A DNA stretch of 64,000 nt from Symbiodinium natans (taxonomy: Eukaryota; Sar; Dinophyceae; Suessiales; Symbiodiniaceae), in the NCBI GenBank assembly GCA_905221605.1, contig CAJNDS010002268.1, positions 691,232 through 755,231 on the forward strand, read 5' to 3'. Below the pieces are notes generated by a model that worked only from the letters and a program-made list of their open reading frames with translations, was not told the origin of the DNA and did not search any database. A program made the position numbers and the translations under genes. Each line of letters starts with the position of its first letter. Position 1 is the first letter of the stretch. Below, one piece after another: positions 20,601 to 30,951 of this stretch.

Positions 20601-20995
20601 CCGCGAGCGACAGCCCTGCGGCGGTCGTGGGCTGCATCAACTTGCACAAGCGTGCACCCATGCATGCGCACATGTCAGTTGCAGTTATTATACACAACCA
20701 CGCGTGCTGCCCTCGGTTGAGATTTTTTTGCGCGTGCCATGCCAGCGTCAACCCTACTTTTGGCACTGAAGCGCCTGCAAAATTTACACTGCATGCAGCC
20801 GCGGTCGTTCAGCCTCTCAGCTGCGGAAATGGACTAGGGCTGCTTGCATCCGCGCCACCTGTTTTGCCAGGGCCCTTGCCCATGCCGCGTTTCCATGCTC
20901 GGTGGCACACGTTGCAACTGTGATGACCAGGGTGCTCGCTGCAGTCTGCCACGCGGCCGCATGGACGAACCCCACAGTACGTGCACAACTCCTTC
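17679..20995 (-). CDS. multi-exon gene with tandem short tryptophan-rich exons (exons only partly resolved)
   Basis: Read on -. A Cys/His-rich exon lies at 20,991-20,859 (CTYCGVRPCG ... HSCNVCHRAW) between a plausible AAG acceptor and a GT donor. A long exon follows within 20,555-19,776, with WVPNVEEVQGVPYIQLSKW, later ELWMELTLENLEYVKWAI, and a basic GGKRRRRRAAER tail. An acidic exon (EPILEVKEEEEEVHGV, about 19,324-19,210) follows. Then come at least five very short exons with a W/K core, each after a CAG or TAG: DGDAWKEWEW (~19,075), DWSTWSSWSQAKAEAVG (~18,920), DNEWYMWPKGEAREQ (~18,695), EDASWSEWPK (~18,590) and EDASWPKTEE (~18,450). A GWYVKGGWMSEEGVFHP exon (~18,020) and a basic 3' end follow. 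The function is unknown. The long exon matches my memory of a dinoflagellate-only family. Confidence 0.45.
18370..19100 (-). repeat. array of related tryptophan-rich microexons
   Basis: Five or more short coding pieces of about 30-60 bases share a D/E-x-x-W-x-x-W(P)-K pattern and are separated by 100-250 bases of intron-like sequence. At least two carry a good GT donor (for example GTAGAG after WSEWPK at about 18,570). They look like duplicated exons rather than tandem DNA repeat, because the introns differ. Confidence 0.55.
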
Positions 20996-21540
20996 TGACT
21001 TGGAATGGTAGCCTGCATGCATGCAGTGGTATATTATACGCAAGACTACATCAAAAACTGAAAAACCAGCAAACGCGAACGCAAACGCAAACACGTCTTA
21101 CTACACGTGGAATCATGACTAAGCTGCCTGACGGTCGCGACGACAAACGCCAGGCGTGTTCTGCGCTAAGAAGTGGTGCAAGCGTTCCATCTGGTAACGA
21201 GGAAGACTTGCGATCCAGGCCCGGAGCTCTGTGTCGGTGAGGTTTCCTGGGTCTCCCAGCACCATGATGGCAGGAGCCTGCTGGGATATATCGCCTTATA
21301 ACTGCTACAAGTGCAACGGAGCCAAGACCTCTCTGCAGCGACGCGTCCGTCGGCGTCGGGAGACTTGCTGGATGCGCGTGCGTGCTTAAAACAATATACA
21401 CGGCATGCATTCCACACAACAAGACATGCATGGAGACATCTTTCTGCAAACGACTTCTAGAAGCGAGCATCCGGGGTATGCGGTCGTCCAAAATCCGCAC
21501 ATGAAGCACAATGCATGCTGGCTGACATTCATCAACCAGA
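20996..21540. other. interval between two minus-strand genes
   Basis: No exon is supported here. It has a run of CAAACGCAAACGC words near 21,075 and otherwise unremarkable sequence. Confidence 0.5.
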
Positions 21541-22611
21541 CTAAGCCTCAGTCTTCTGCCTCTTCACAGGTGCAAGGGGCTCTTCCTCAGGCTTCTCGAC
21601 CGGTCGGTGCAGCACCAAGGAATCACCTTCATTCACTTTCCTAAAGTTCCGGAAAAACGGAAGTTCGAAAGGGTCTTTCACCTTCGCCACCAGTTCCATG
21701 TTGCACTCGCTCCGCTTGCTGGCAGTCTTCATGAGCCATGTGGGGTTGAGGAATCCCTGGGGCCTGCTGTCCGTGGGCCATGTCGTCACTGCGCCTAGGA
21801 GAACGTGGAGCGTGTGCTGGTCCGCCTGTTTGTAGGTTTGGGCTTATAAGGTCCGCCTGTATAGGGTTTATAAGGTTTGGGGTTAGGGGCTTCGATGGTT
21901 CTTGTAACACAAGCTTGAGGGTACTTCGGGGTATACTGGCGCGCCTGGGTTCGGCCGATGCGAATCATCCCCGCAGCATCCTCCTCCACGGCGGCGACCT
22001 CGACGCGAGTCGTTGCGCAGGGGAGCCGCAGCTGCTTAGCGCCATACGACGCCCCAACCACAACATCGCGGGGCCTCTGAAACACCTGCAAAGGCACACC
22101 GCTCATGAGCTCATTGTACTGCACGAGCATCGCTTGCAACACCTGTCCCTTGAGGATTCCTGCGTGAAGCTCGCGTGAGTGACTGGGCGCGTGAAGCGAC
22201 CAGTCGTCAAAACTGGTCGCTTCCTGCTTCGGCTTGGGAGCCGGCCGCCAGAGGCCCTTCAGGAAGCCTTCAGCGCACGCCTGCCGAAACGTCTTGTCTG
22301 TCATCTGCAGGACCACTTGCTCCGCCTTGATTTCGTGGATGCGGGCCCTGAGGCCATCAGACTTCCTCTCCACATCAAGTCCCACAAGGAACCCTTTGTC
22401 TGTCAGTCTGCATGGTGCGTTGAGAACCTTACCCGTCGAATCCAGCTCCTGCATGGACCTCGTTGCTAACAGAGCGCGTACATACATGCACACAAACACG
22501 CAGACCCTGTATAAGGGAGGCGAGCATGGCCCTGCAGCTCCCATGCCGCGAGCTTGCAGCCCTGCAGCATGCACACGTATCTGCACCCTCAATCTTTCCT
22601 TCTTTATCTCT

Positions 22612-22651
<40 letters not shown>

Positions 22652-23765
22652 CTTTTCTTTGTTTTCTCTCTCTCCCTCTCTCACTCTCACTCTCTCGCTC
22701 TCTCGCTCTCTCGCTCTCTCGCTCCCTCGCTCTCTAGCTCTCTCGCTCTCTCGCTCTCTCGCTCTCTCGCTCTCTCGCTCTCTCGCTCTCTCGCTCTCTC
22801 GCTCTCACTCTTTCTGTCTTTCTTTCCTTTCTTTCTGTTTTTCTTTCTGTTTTTCTTCCTTTCTTTCTTCCTTGCTTTCTTCCTTTCTTTCTTTCTTTTC
22901 TTTCTATACATATATGCACATATATTCTCCAAAGCTTGAGCTCGCGACTGCTGCCGCATCATGCCCTTCGTAGGGGAGCTGGACGTAGCCGTCGAGGGGG
23001 TAGCCGTTGAAGGAGCCCACGGCGATTGCATCTTCGAGCCCAACTTCTCATTCAGCAGCGTGACCACGGCATGAGCCGCCGCGCGGTATGTCTCGAAGCG
23101 ACGGACATCTTTCTTGGTCTTGTTAAGGGCTATGGCCACCAAGTCCATCTGCAGCATGCCCGAATTGACGGCAATGACCTCCGCATCCACATGCTCATTC
23201 TTCAAGAAGTCCTGCACGTCCAGGATGAGAGCCTCCACTTCCTGCATCTTGCTGTCGCTGTCCTTCGCAGAGACGATGCGACGAACATCTGCCGCCGTGA
23301 CAGCCTTGTCGGGTCCACAATACGCCTTAGTTGCTGAGTTCATAGGCCCAAAAAATCTGCACTTGCAGTTCTTCTTAATATATAGATACACATGTCTATA
23401 TATGTATATGTATGTATATATATATATAGTATCCAAAAAAGTGTACAAGTGTACTCACGCAGCTACTAAGATGCCAACTTGAGCATGGCATGCTTGAACA
23501 AGGCATGTGGGTTCATGCCACGTGCTTCCGCAGAGATCGCGTCCCAGAAGTCCTGGCCCAGCTGCCGTTGCGCGTGCCCGTGCACACGCACAAAAGACTC
23601 GGTTTGGCGGACCAGCGAGTCGTCCTGGAAGCCACCCCCGTACTGCATCAGGAACTTGAAAATGAAAGGAATGGATGCAGGGTTAGGCGGCTTCGAGCGC
23701 ATGATGTCCTGCACATATAAGTGTACTCCTGAATCACAACCCTGAATTGTATAACCCTTATACAT
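21541..23765 (-). CDS. multi-exon dinoflagellate-type gene of unknown function
   Basis: Read on -. The first visible exon runs from about 23,719 (after a GTGCAG acceptor) to 23,475, ending MNPHALFKHAMLKL. A GC-AG intron (23,474-23,326, 149 bases) joins it in frame to YCGPDKAVTAADVRRIVSAK ... VAIALNKTKKDV ... MQSPW, within 23,325 to about 22,950. A third exon starts after CATGCAG at about 22,455 (ELDSTGKVLNAPCRLTDKGF) and reaches about 21,960. A last exon within 21,789-21,541 contains FLNPTWLMKTASKRSECN and ends in a basic KRQKTEA and stop. The 5' end lies above 23,765 and was not found. The exon order fits a dinoflagellate family I recall with no known role. The intron between exons 2 and 3 holds the CT-rich microsatellite. 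Confidence 0.55.
22612..22912. repeat. CT-rich microsatellite (TCTC / CTCTCTCG / TTTC units)
   Basis: About 300 bases of pyrimidine-only or nearly pyrimidine-only + strand: a CT run, then a perfect octamer CTCTCTCG array (22,690-22,805), then CTTT/CTTTT units. It lies inside an inferred intron. Confidence 0.95.
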
Positions 23766-24392
23766 ATATATAGCATATATATTATGTATATATAAGCCCT
23801 ATAGATACATAAAGCCTGAACCCGAAAACCCAATATATATATAAGCCCGCCGCCTTTAGGGTCTATTTAGCTTTGGGTTTTTCTTATTGCTTTAAAAAAG
23901 CGAATATAAATATCGTAATACAAAAGTACATATTTGAACCTACATATGGCACACAGATCTCATGCCCAGCAGTTCGAGGCCTAGCCGCACGCAATTAGCC
24001 GTGAAATTGCTCGCGGCATTTTCTCTTACGCCACGAACTGAAATAGGCATTTCATTGCATATCTGCAAGGTCACTTTCCCTTCATGCCACCCGTGCTAGC
24101 ACTTTCGGGAGCTCAAAGGCTGCACCAGGCTGCAACTATGGTTCTGCATCGCTTCACAGCGCTCTAAGCAAGAACGCTTCTCTGTCTGCTTCCGGGCCGC
24201 TCTAAGCATTTTATAAAGGCTCAATGCTGCAAATCAGCGCGTCCGCGCCGATAACTCCTGCCCCCACCCTTCGCTCCCCTCTCGACCCTTTCAGATAGCT
24301 TGGAGAATGCGCAAACCGATTTTGTGTAAGTCCTTATATATATATATAGCATAAAAGCCTTTCGGGTCAAATAAAAATAAAATTAATGCAGC

Positions 24393-24476
24393 GGCTGTAG
24401 TAACTTGTAACTTCTTAAAACAAGTGTGTTATTAAAATATTTAAGAAGTTGTTACAAGTAACTACAGCCTTTGCAT
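24393..24476. repeat. imperfect inverted repeat (hairpin), ~30-bp arms
   Basis: The arm GGCTGTAGTAACTTGTAA plus CTTCTTAAA is matched by an inverted copy ending in AACTACAGCC, with one mismatch and a 3-base gap; the loop is about 20 bases. A folded non-autonomous element or its end is possible. Confidence 0.8.
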
Positions 24477-24483
24477 AAAAAAA

Positions 24484-24690
24484 TGTAACGCTATTCCTTA
24501 CGCTAACAGTCCTTTATAGAGATAAAGGCTGCTACGAACCCTATCACGGACTGCTAGTATAAGGGATAACACAATGACTAAAAACACTAAAGAAAATCTT
24601 TAAAAGAACAATCGCGGCAAAAACTGCTGACTCTTAACAATACGACATCACTCAGATTAAACAATAGGGAAACTGAAATCCAGTGCTCAG
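24484..24690. repeat. diverged palindrome-headed repeat, copy 1
   Basis: Begins with GCTATTCCTTACGCTAACAG and, about 90 bases on, carries its partial inverse (GGACTGCTAGTATAAGGGATAA). Downstream words (CACTAAAGAAAA, AATCGC) recur in the same order in copy 2 about 465 bases away. Confidence 0.7.
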
Positions 24691-24950
24691 AACTCAGAAA
24701 TCGCAGTTTCCATCAGGTTATAACAGTTAAAGCATTCAGGTATTGAATTCCAGTATCCGCACAGTTCCTCAAAAACATATTCACAATATTTACAAAAACT
24801 TACCCAATCTCGCACGTTTAACTCGCACCTTAAACGCAAAGCCTTGAGCATTTTACAAAAAGCAAAAAAGGCGTTTTGTAGTCAAACGGCCGACTGAGCC
24901 CTTTATTAATGCAGCTACATGCCTGATCTAAGATTGCGCTGAAACACCTG

Positions 24951-25160
24951 ATGCTATTCCTTACGCTAACAGTCATCGATAGAGATTAGAATACGGGATA
25001 CCATAGACCCTACGAAGGACTGTTAGTCTAAAAGGAATAACATCTCTATGCAAAGGCACTAAAGAAAACTTTAGAATCAATCGCAAATAAACTATTAGCT
25101 GTTACTAATACCACATCACTGAAATAAAAATGATATTGGATTCCGGTACTTAGAAATAAA
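24951..25160. repeat. diverged palindrome-headed repeat, copy 2
   Basis: Second copy with GCTATTCCTTACGCTAACAG and the inverse GACTGTTAGTCTAAAAGG, followed by GCACTAAAGAAAACTT. Same orientation as copy 1. Confidence 0.7.
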
Positions 25161-25605
25161 CTTTTGTTTATACTGCTGAAAAAACATTCTGCAACTCCTG
25201 AGTCTGCATTTAAAAAACACAGAGACCCTTATACATCTTGCTGACTAGGCCGCTTTCGAAACAGATCACTTGACAGCTTAGAATATATTAGAAAGTCGGA
25301 GAAGTGAGTCGCTTCGGTTCAAAAAAAAACTTCGAGGTCTCTAGCGTGTGTCGAGTAGTCTCAAGAAGCTTGCAAAATGCATAGCAGCAGGATGCATTTA
25401 TAACAAATACAGATCTCAGTCTTTTCAGGACTGTATTATAGTATAGCTGAATGCATCTTTTTGTCACAGCAACAAGCACGCCAGCAAAACATTTTGTCCA
25501 CATATCCACACGAAGATCTAGCAACTCGCTCATCCGCAAGTCAATAATTCAGAAAGTCGCAGCAGACCGATATGCACATGATGACTGTTCGTGACTAGAA
25601 GTGTA

Positions 25606-27060
25606 TCATTTCGACTTGCGCTTCACACCGGAGCTTCGCAAGGTGTGCCTTCTAGGAGCTCGAAGAGGAGTTCTCTTAATTATTGTAGGCTTGATGCGTT
25701 TGGCCGCTGGTCGCTTGGCGAGCCAGCCTCGCACCAAAGATTCTTCTGCTTCTCGCGCTGCAGCGAGCGGCAGCTGTGCTTTCTGCTGTCTTTTATGTTT
25801 TTTTTGTTCGGAGCACCACTGCTTCCAATCTTCACAAGTCCAGATAGAATGTCCTAATGCTCTGCAGAGGAGAACGCTTTCAGACACAATATGTGTCAAT
25901 GGAAAATGAGTCGCGAGGTAATGCGCCATAAGCTTGATGAAATGGTAATAGCGCAGCTTCAGGGCTAACGTGGAGCGGTGCATTACGTTAGTGCTGCGAG
26001 ACCACGAGTTAATCTCCGCATGTAATGCCTCGTTGCTGGACGTGCCGCTGGGTAAGAAAATAAGATGCTCATTAGGCATCGCGTGGCGAGAACGAACATT
26101 GTTCATGAGCCACTCAAGTCTATCGGGAGCACAGGCTGCCCACAAGATTTTAAAGATTTCCTTGTTGGGCCCAGCGGCTTTGCGCTTCACCTCATGTGCA
26201 AATTTTGCACATATGGCTGCAACACTTTTGATGAACTCTGCCCTTCCATATAGCGGCGTCTCACAATCCAATGCAGCCAGCACATCGTTTGCTTCCTTCA
26301 AAGGCATCGACATTGATAAGATCATGTCTCTGCAGCTCGCCTCGGCCTCGTCGAGAGGTCTCGACATGTCGCCGTCGTAACAAGTGGACCAGAACGTCTT
26401 CTCGACGCGTCTATCAATGGCACATGCCTTTTTGAGCACGCTTCGCAAGGCCTTCGAACCCGGCGTCCTTTTACTCCAATGGCCGTACTCATACACAATA
26501 GCAAGATGCACGGGATCCAGCATCATTGATGTAAGATTCGGGCAGACGCGCCGAAGTTCTGTGTAGAACTTGACAGAAGGGCTGTCTGTCGCAATGTGCA
26601 TTACAGACTGCAGTTGTTCTGCCGTGAAGTTCTCTGTCAGGGCGGACACAATGTACTCTGACTTTTCTGACTGCAGAGGCAAGACAGCTCCTGATTTCCC
26701 TCGAACTGTTAACAGTCGCCTCCAAGCCACGTCATCTGGAAAAGGCGCGTCTTGTCTTTCTTGAGCTGAAGCACGGTACGACGCCTGACCTCGAAGCTTG
26801 AGACACACCTTCAGAGTTGCGTCCATGCTCAGGTACACCCATTCTTTATTTGCTTCCAAATGCTTGCTCATGACGCTAGTTTTTTCTTTGAAAGCCGGTG
26901 ACATCGTGATGTCTTCCAGCATTGGAAGCCAGTGCCTCACATCAGGTGGCAGTAACGTTGCAAGTTTGTTGCCGCACTTCATGGCTGTCATATGACAGCG
27001 AGGCCACAAAGCTCTGACCTGATATTGCGGATTGTCTGCAAACATGATCAACGCGAACAC
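25606..27060 (-). CDS. DDE/RNase H-fold transposase-like region
   Basis: About 484 residues. Candidate catalytic triad: D in WVYLSMDATLKVC, D in HIATDSPSVKFYTELRRVCP followed by MLDPVHLAIVYEYGHW, and E in SGTSSNEALHAEINSW. The order D ... D-x-x-H ... E and the N-E-x-L-H-x-E-I-N block resemble MULE/KDZ-like transposases (inference). The C terminus is basic. It starts without an ATG near the listed end (GTG) and is in the same reading frame as the larger ORF just upstream on -, separated by one TAG and nine codons. It may therefore be the C-terminal part of that protein rather than a separate gene. Confidence 0.6.
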   Translation of the reverse strand: MFALIMFADNPQYQVRALWPRCHMTAMKCGNKLATLLPPDVRHWLPMLEDITMSPAFKEKTSVMSKHLEANKEWVYLSMDATLKVCLKLRGQASYRASAQERQDAPFPDDVAWRRLLTVRGKSGAVLPLQSEKSEYIVSALTENFTAEQLQSVMHIATDSPSVKFYTELRRVCPNLTSMMLDPVHLAIVYEYGHWSKRTPGSKALRSVLKKACAIDRRVEKTFWSTCYDGDMSRPLDEAEASCRDMILSMSMPLKEANDVLAALDCETPLYGRAEFIKSVAAICAKFAHEVKRKAAGPNKEIFKILWAACAPDRLEWLMNNVRSRHAMPNEHLIFLPSGTSSNEALHAEINSWSRSTNVMHRSTLALKLRYYHFIKLMAHYLATHFPLTHIVSESVLLCRALGHSIWTCEDWKQWCSEQKKHKRQQKAQLPLAAAREAEESLVRGWLAKRPAAKRIKPTIIKRTPLRAPRRHTLRSSGVKRKSK

Positions 27061-27087
27061 AGTATTTACATCGCAAGCAAAAGATTT

Positions 27088-30000
27088 CTAAGTTAGCTCG
27101 GAGACTTGCGCGTGACTCATGATCATCTCTTGAAAAAGCAAGTCTGCGAACTCGCGGGTGTAATAAATGTTCCGAACTCGGCGCACATCTAGTGATGTTC
27201 CAATTGCAGCTGCATTCACGTACCTTGGCCCACTGTAGTCGAAGATGAGACGAATATGCTTGTCGATGTGGTTCATATTAGACTCAAGCGCTGGGCTAAC
27301 AGTCGCCCGCAGCGTCTCCGCACTGTGCTGCAGCAAGGATGTGGCCGCGCACTGAGACGAAGCGGCGTCGTCGTAGAGCGCTAGGATGACTTTGATTTGT
27401 TTTGTGCCGGAAGCCACGAACTGATTCTGAACAGTGTGATGTTTTTTCAAATGGGTCCGCAGATACATCAGCCGACTAAAAGAACGAAATGGACAAAACG
27501 GGCATGCGCGCTTGCCGCTCACAGCCTTGCAATTGGAAGACAAGTTCTCCAGCATGTCTGCAACTTCACGCTCCAAGGACTCCAAGATGTTGTCAGAAAT
27601 AAAAGGGCAGCCCTCCGAATCGAAATCAATTCTCGATGCAGCCAGAGCTGGCAGACTATTGCCATCGTCGTCAGATTCTTCAGAACTGCAGCCTGCGACC
27701 ATATCCAAAAGCTCGTTACTGTTTGCAGTATCTGCTTCGTGCGACTGTCTTGGCCAGTAGGACACGATAGTGCTGCGGTCCACTGCACTCGCAAAAGCTT
27801 CTTGAAAGTCTGCAGCGCTCACTCGGAAACCTTGCTTTCCATCAAAAATTATAACACTGTCCCTGTCACTTGAAAATTGAGCTGCGACGCAATGAGGACG
27901 ACCTTTGCCTTCTGAATGAAGCATGAAGGACTGAACTTTGTCATGCGGAAGACCCAAAACTGAATTTAAATCAGCCTTGTAAAGAGCCTGTGCGCTGCGA
28001 TAAGATCTGTAGCCAGCCTCCGCAGCCTCCTTGTTAGCGCCGAGGCTCACATCTTGAAGAGAAGACACGATGCTGCAGCGAAGAATGGGAGCTGTGTGCC
28101 ATAGGGCGCATGGTATGCAATTGCCGGCTTGAGCGCAGGCATCAGGAAGTGATTGTCGAGGCGGAACTGGAGTTGATTTTTCTCGAACTCCGCAAAGAAA
28201 GTCTCGCTCGATCTTCTGAACAATCTTAACCTTGAAGGACAGTTTCTGCTCGATTGCTTCCTCGCAAGACTTGCAGAACTGTGGAATATCGACAATTGCA
28301 TTGCGCGATATTCGCATTCCGTCGAAGTGCAGCGAAACATGAAGCGGCTTCGGGTCTTGTCGCAAAACGTGTTCGGACCAACACTGAAGAATGCGATCTT
28401 CAACTGCGTGCCACATCAGCGAAAACACTGTAGCTTCAGGGAATGTTTTGGTTTTGACATCCTTGAGACTCAGGTAGTCATCATGAAGAAGGTTGCACGC
28501 TGTCCAGCGGAGATATAGAGACAGCTTCTGCAGCGACCTTATATCCTCGTTGTCCTTGAAGTTGTCAGGTATGCGACCACCGTTCACAACTGTATTCACC
28601 AGGTCCTTGCCGTCACTGTGATGTACTTTGATTCTGCGAAAGAAACCATCGCGCTTGTAAGCAAGTTCATACAGCAGCTCACTCAGCTTCTCTGGCAAAG
28701 CTGGGCTGGGCTTCAGCTTCTCCAGGATTTGGTAAGTAAGAGTCAAGCAGCAGTTCTGAATATCCAGATCCACGCAATGAGTGTCCAGCACATGTGCTTG
28801 AAGTCTTCGAGACATAGCCTGTGCACTGCCAGCACCACTGTAACGACGAGGCTTCACTGAGTAGATCGGCTCCGCAGGATAGTGATATTTGATCTGCTTG
28901 GAGACCAAAGCTGCGGTCCGCAAATCAGAATCTTGTTGTGGAAAAGACAACTCTTGCGACTGCGCATCTTTTGGTCTGTAACGAATTCGTTGAGAAGCCT
29001 TCACGCTAGTCGAAGTGTCCATGTTACCTCGAAGAACACTTGTGACGCTGTCTTCGTGAGCCGCAAGCTTTCGCAGCGCATTCTTGTGTGCTTGCAGAGC
29101 GTCGCATCGATCAGCATGCTTCCTGCCCTTTTTACCATCGGAGGTACTGAGACGCTGACAGGCGTTCTTGTGATATGCTTCCAAAACTTCAGCGTTGCGC
29201 TTGCGAGTACCATGTGCGAATGCATAGTTCCGCAACTTCTGAATATCGTGTTGCTCCTGAAACTCCATTCTGGTACTTTCTTCGTCAGCCGGAGCCAGCA
29301 GAGCTTCGAAATCATGCGCAAACTTCATGAGGGGTAAAAAAGCTCCTGGTTTCACTTTGCTCGTCTTGTGCTTGATGATGCCTGGTCGAAGCACGCACTG
29401 CGATTCCACTGAATCCCACAATGCTTCTTTTGTTTGGTTTGGAATTCCTATGTTCTTCAAGGTCAGCTTCCTGAACTCGCGATACGTCAGCAACTCCAGG
29501 CCAGAAGAAAGCATGTTGTCGAACAGGAATTGTCGTAAATTATCCCACTCGTTGCCTTTTTCATCTCGTTCCTTTTGGCTTTCAGCATCGGCTTCCAGCA
29601 CAGCAGCTAGGCCCAGATCCTGCTCCTCTTGCACTTGTCTTTGCCGAATTGGTAGGCTGCAGGCTTGCCTCATGACGTCTTCGGTGAGGTAGTTGTCTTC
29701 GCCGTTGCAGTAATTTTCGATGAACTGATAGCATTCATCGCGGCCGTGAAAACGTTCAAATGCCCATTGCATTCGAAGCCCTGCGATGGAGGCTTGCGAA
29801 GTAGCAAGAAACTTGTTGAGGCTGGGATCCGCTGCAAAAATGCCGTCCTTCTCATGATCAGGGTAGTTGGCGAGAAACTTCTCGTGTATGAAACGAGCTT
29901 TGGCTTTCCACACAAAGCCACGTCTGAACATTGAATTGAAATTGGCCGCAGTGACACCCCCGAAGGTCATCATTCTATTCATTTCGAGTCGCTTCCAGGC

Positions 30001-30951
30001 GATGATGTGCCACATTCGAGTAGTGTAGCCGTATGGCTTGCGGCCCATTATGCCATCTCCAGACATAGTTTTCTTGAAGAGATCAATGTGAAGCTTCTTG
30101 CTACTTTCTGGTGCTTCTTGGCCAGTCAAAATAAAGCACTTAGCCAGCGACTCAGCCTGTTTGCGAAGTTCTTCTTCCATGTGCCATACATTTGGGTCGA
30201 AGAACACGTGGTGCTGCTTGTACATCTCCGAAAGATGTAATGAGTACAGACTTTGCCCAACACCGCCTGGAGATATGCCAATGAAACATCTGTCGATGTT
30301 TAATCCCCGCTTCGCCAACGCGAGCGCTGCTTGAAAGCATTGAAAGACATTGAAGTTGCACCAGAATGTCTGTGCGTAAAATCGCTCCAAGCGCTGCATA
30401 TTGGACTGGAGAACAGGATCCAGCAGATTATGTGGAATGTGCACGTAGCAGTTGTTCGTCGGACTTTTTTTAACTGCTTCGATGTAGTGCTCTGAGTCTG
30501 GGCGATCATACACAAAGCAGACGTCATTGTAGCAATTCGCTGCCTCTCGCCGGTCTTCGGTTTCGCACCATTCAACAATAAGCGAGAACATGCGCGTCTG
30601 CATTAGCTCGAATTTCAAAGCGCAACAGATCTTCCAAGCTTTGTCAGCCAAGGCATTGGTCCATGACTCATCTCTTGGCTTGTCTTCCTCAAAGACAGGT
30701 TCCTCATCCGGATTCGCGTCGAGACGCGGAATCGCTTCAACTTTCTTCTTGCTTCTGGCAGCACGACGACAGTTCTCTAGAAATAGAGCTTCACTCGCAA
30801 AGTTTTGAGAGTCGCTCACGATCGCCGTCGCGATGGCTTGATTATCCCTGCGCACATCGTCTTTCATTCGTCTGTAGATTCCTTCCAACTCAGTGAAGAA
30901 ATTCGAGATCCGATGAAGCACAGCCTCAGGAGGAATTCCTCCGAACGTCAC
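27088..30951 (-). CDS. large helicase/primase-like polyprotein with cysteine-protease-like and C2H2 zinc-finger regions
   Basis: 1287 residues. Residues 225-234 (GISPGGVGQS) look like a P-loop with Gln where Lys is expected. FFDPNVWHMEEELRKQ, KKTMSGDGIMGRKPYGYTT and WKRLEMNRM follow in the order seen in SF3/P4-like helicases (inference). A second module has DLDIQNC, VNGGRIP and SLHFDGMRI, which may be a primase or polymerase palm, low confidence. A third has AGNCIPCALWH, GRPHCVAAQF and VIIFDGKQG, the C-H-D order of OTU/papain-like proteases. A C2H2 finger (CPFCPFRSF ... LRTHLKKHH) follows near 27,500. The N terminus overlaps the nuclease ORF by 4 bases in another frame; in this frame the codons right after the last upstream stop read NDDGSF, so a short intron or frameshift could fuse the two. 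Confidence 0.6.
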   Translation of the reverse strand: MTFGGIPPEAVLHRISNFFTELEGIYRRMKDDVRRDNQAIATAIVSDSQNFASEALFLENCRRAARSKKKVEAIPRLDANPDEEPVFEEDKPRDESWTNALADKAWKICCALKFELMQTRMFSLIVEWCETEDRREAANCYNDVCFVYDRPDSEHYIEAVKKSPTNNCYVHIPHNLLDPVLQSNMQRLERFYAQTFWCNFNVFQCFQAALALAKRGLNIDRCFIGISPGGVGQSLYSLHLSEMYKQHHVFFDPNVWHMEEELRKQAESLAKCFILTGQEAPESSKKLHIDLFKKTMSGDGIMGRKPYGYTTRMWHIIAWKRLEMNRMMTFGGVTAANFNSMFRRGFVWKAKARFIHEKFLANYPDHEKDGIFAADPSLNKFLATSQASIAGLRMQWAFERFHGRDECYQFIENYCNGEDNYLTEDVMRQACSLPIRQRQVQEEQDLGLAAVLEADAESQKERDEKGNEWDNLRQFLFDNMLSSGLELLTYREFRKLTLKNIGIPNQTKEALWDSVESQCVLRPGIIKHKTSKVKPGAFLPLMKFAHDFEALLAPADEESTRMEFQEQHDIQKLRNYAFAHGTRKRNAEVLEAYHKNACQRLSTSDGKKGRKHADRCDALQAHKNALRKLAAHEDSVTSVLRGNMDTSTSVKASQRIRYRPKDAQSQELSFPQQDSDLRTAALVSKQIKYHYPAEPIYSVKPRRYSGAGSAQAMSRRLQAHVLDTHCVDLDIQNCCLTLTYQILEKLKPSPALPEKLSELLYELAYKRDGFFRRIKVHHSDGKDLVNTVVNGGRIPDNFKDNEDIRSLQKLSLYLRWTACNLLHDDYLSLKDVKTKTFPEATVFSLMWHAVEDRILQCWSEHVLRQDPKPLHVSLHFDGMRISRNAIVDIPQFCKSCEEAIEQKLSFKVKIVQKIERDFLCGVREKSTPVPPRQSLPDACAQAGNCIPCALWHTAPILRCSIVSSLQDVSLGANKEAAEAGYRSYRSAQALYKADLNSVLGLPHDKVQSFMLHSEGKGRPHCVAAQFSSDRDSVIIFDGKQGFRVSAADFQEAFASAVDRSTIVSYWPRQSHEADTANSNELLDMVAGCSSEESDDDGNSLPALAASRIDFDSEGCPFISDNILESLEREVADMLENLSSNCKAVSGKRACPFCPFRSFSRLMYLRTHLKKHHTVQNQFVASGTKQIKVILALYDDAASSQCAATSLLQHSAETLRATVSPALESNMNHIDKHIRLIFDYSGPRYVNAAAIGTSLDVRRVRNIYYTREFADLLFQEMIMSHAQVSELT

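Larger units (their letters stand above)
23766..25605. other. AT-rich non-coding stretch with hairpin repeats
   Basis: No supported gene. Base composition shifts from GC-rich to AT-rich here. It contains the palindromic and duplicated elements listed separately and a few TATATA runs. Confidence 0.6.

Noticed and set aside
22463-22973. Ser/Leu- and Arg/Glu-rich ORFs over the CT repeat
   Set aside because: Translation of a pyrimidine microsatellite lying in an inferred intron.
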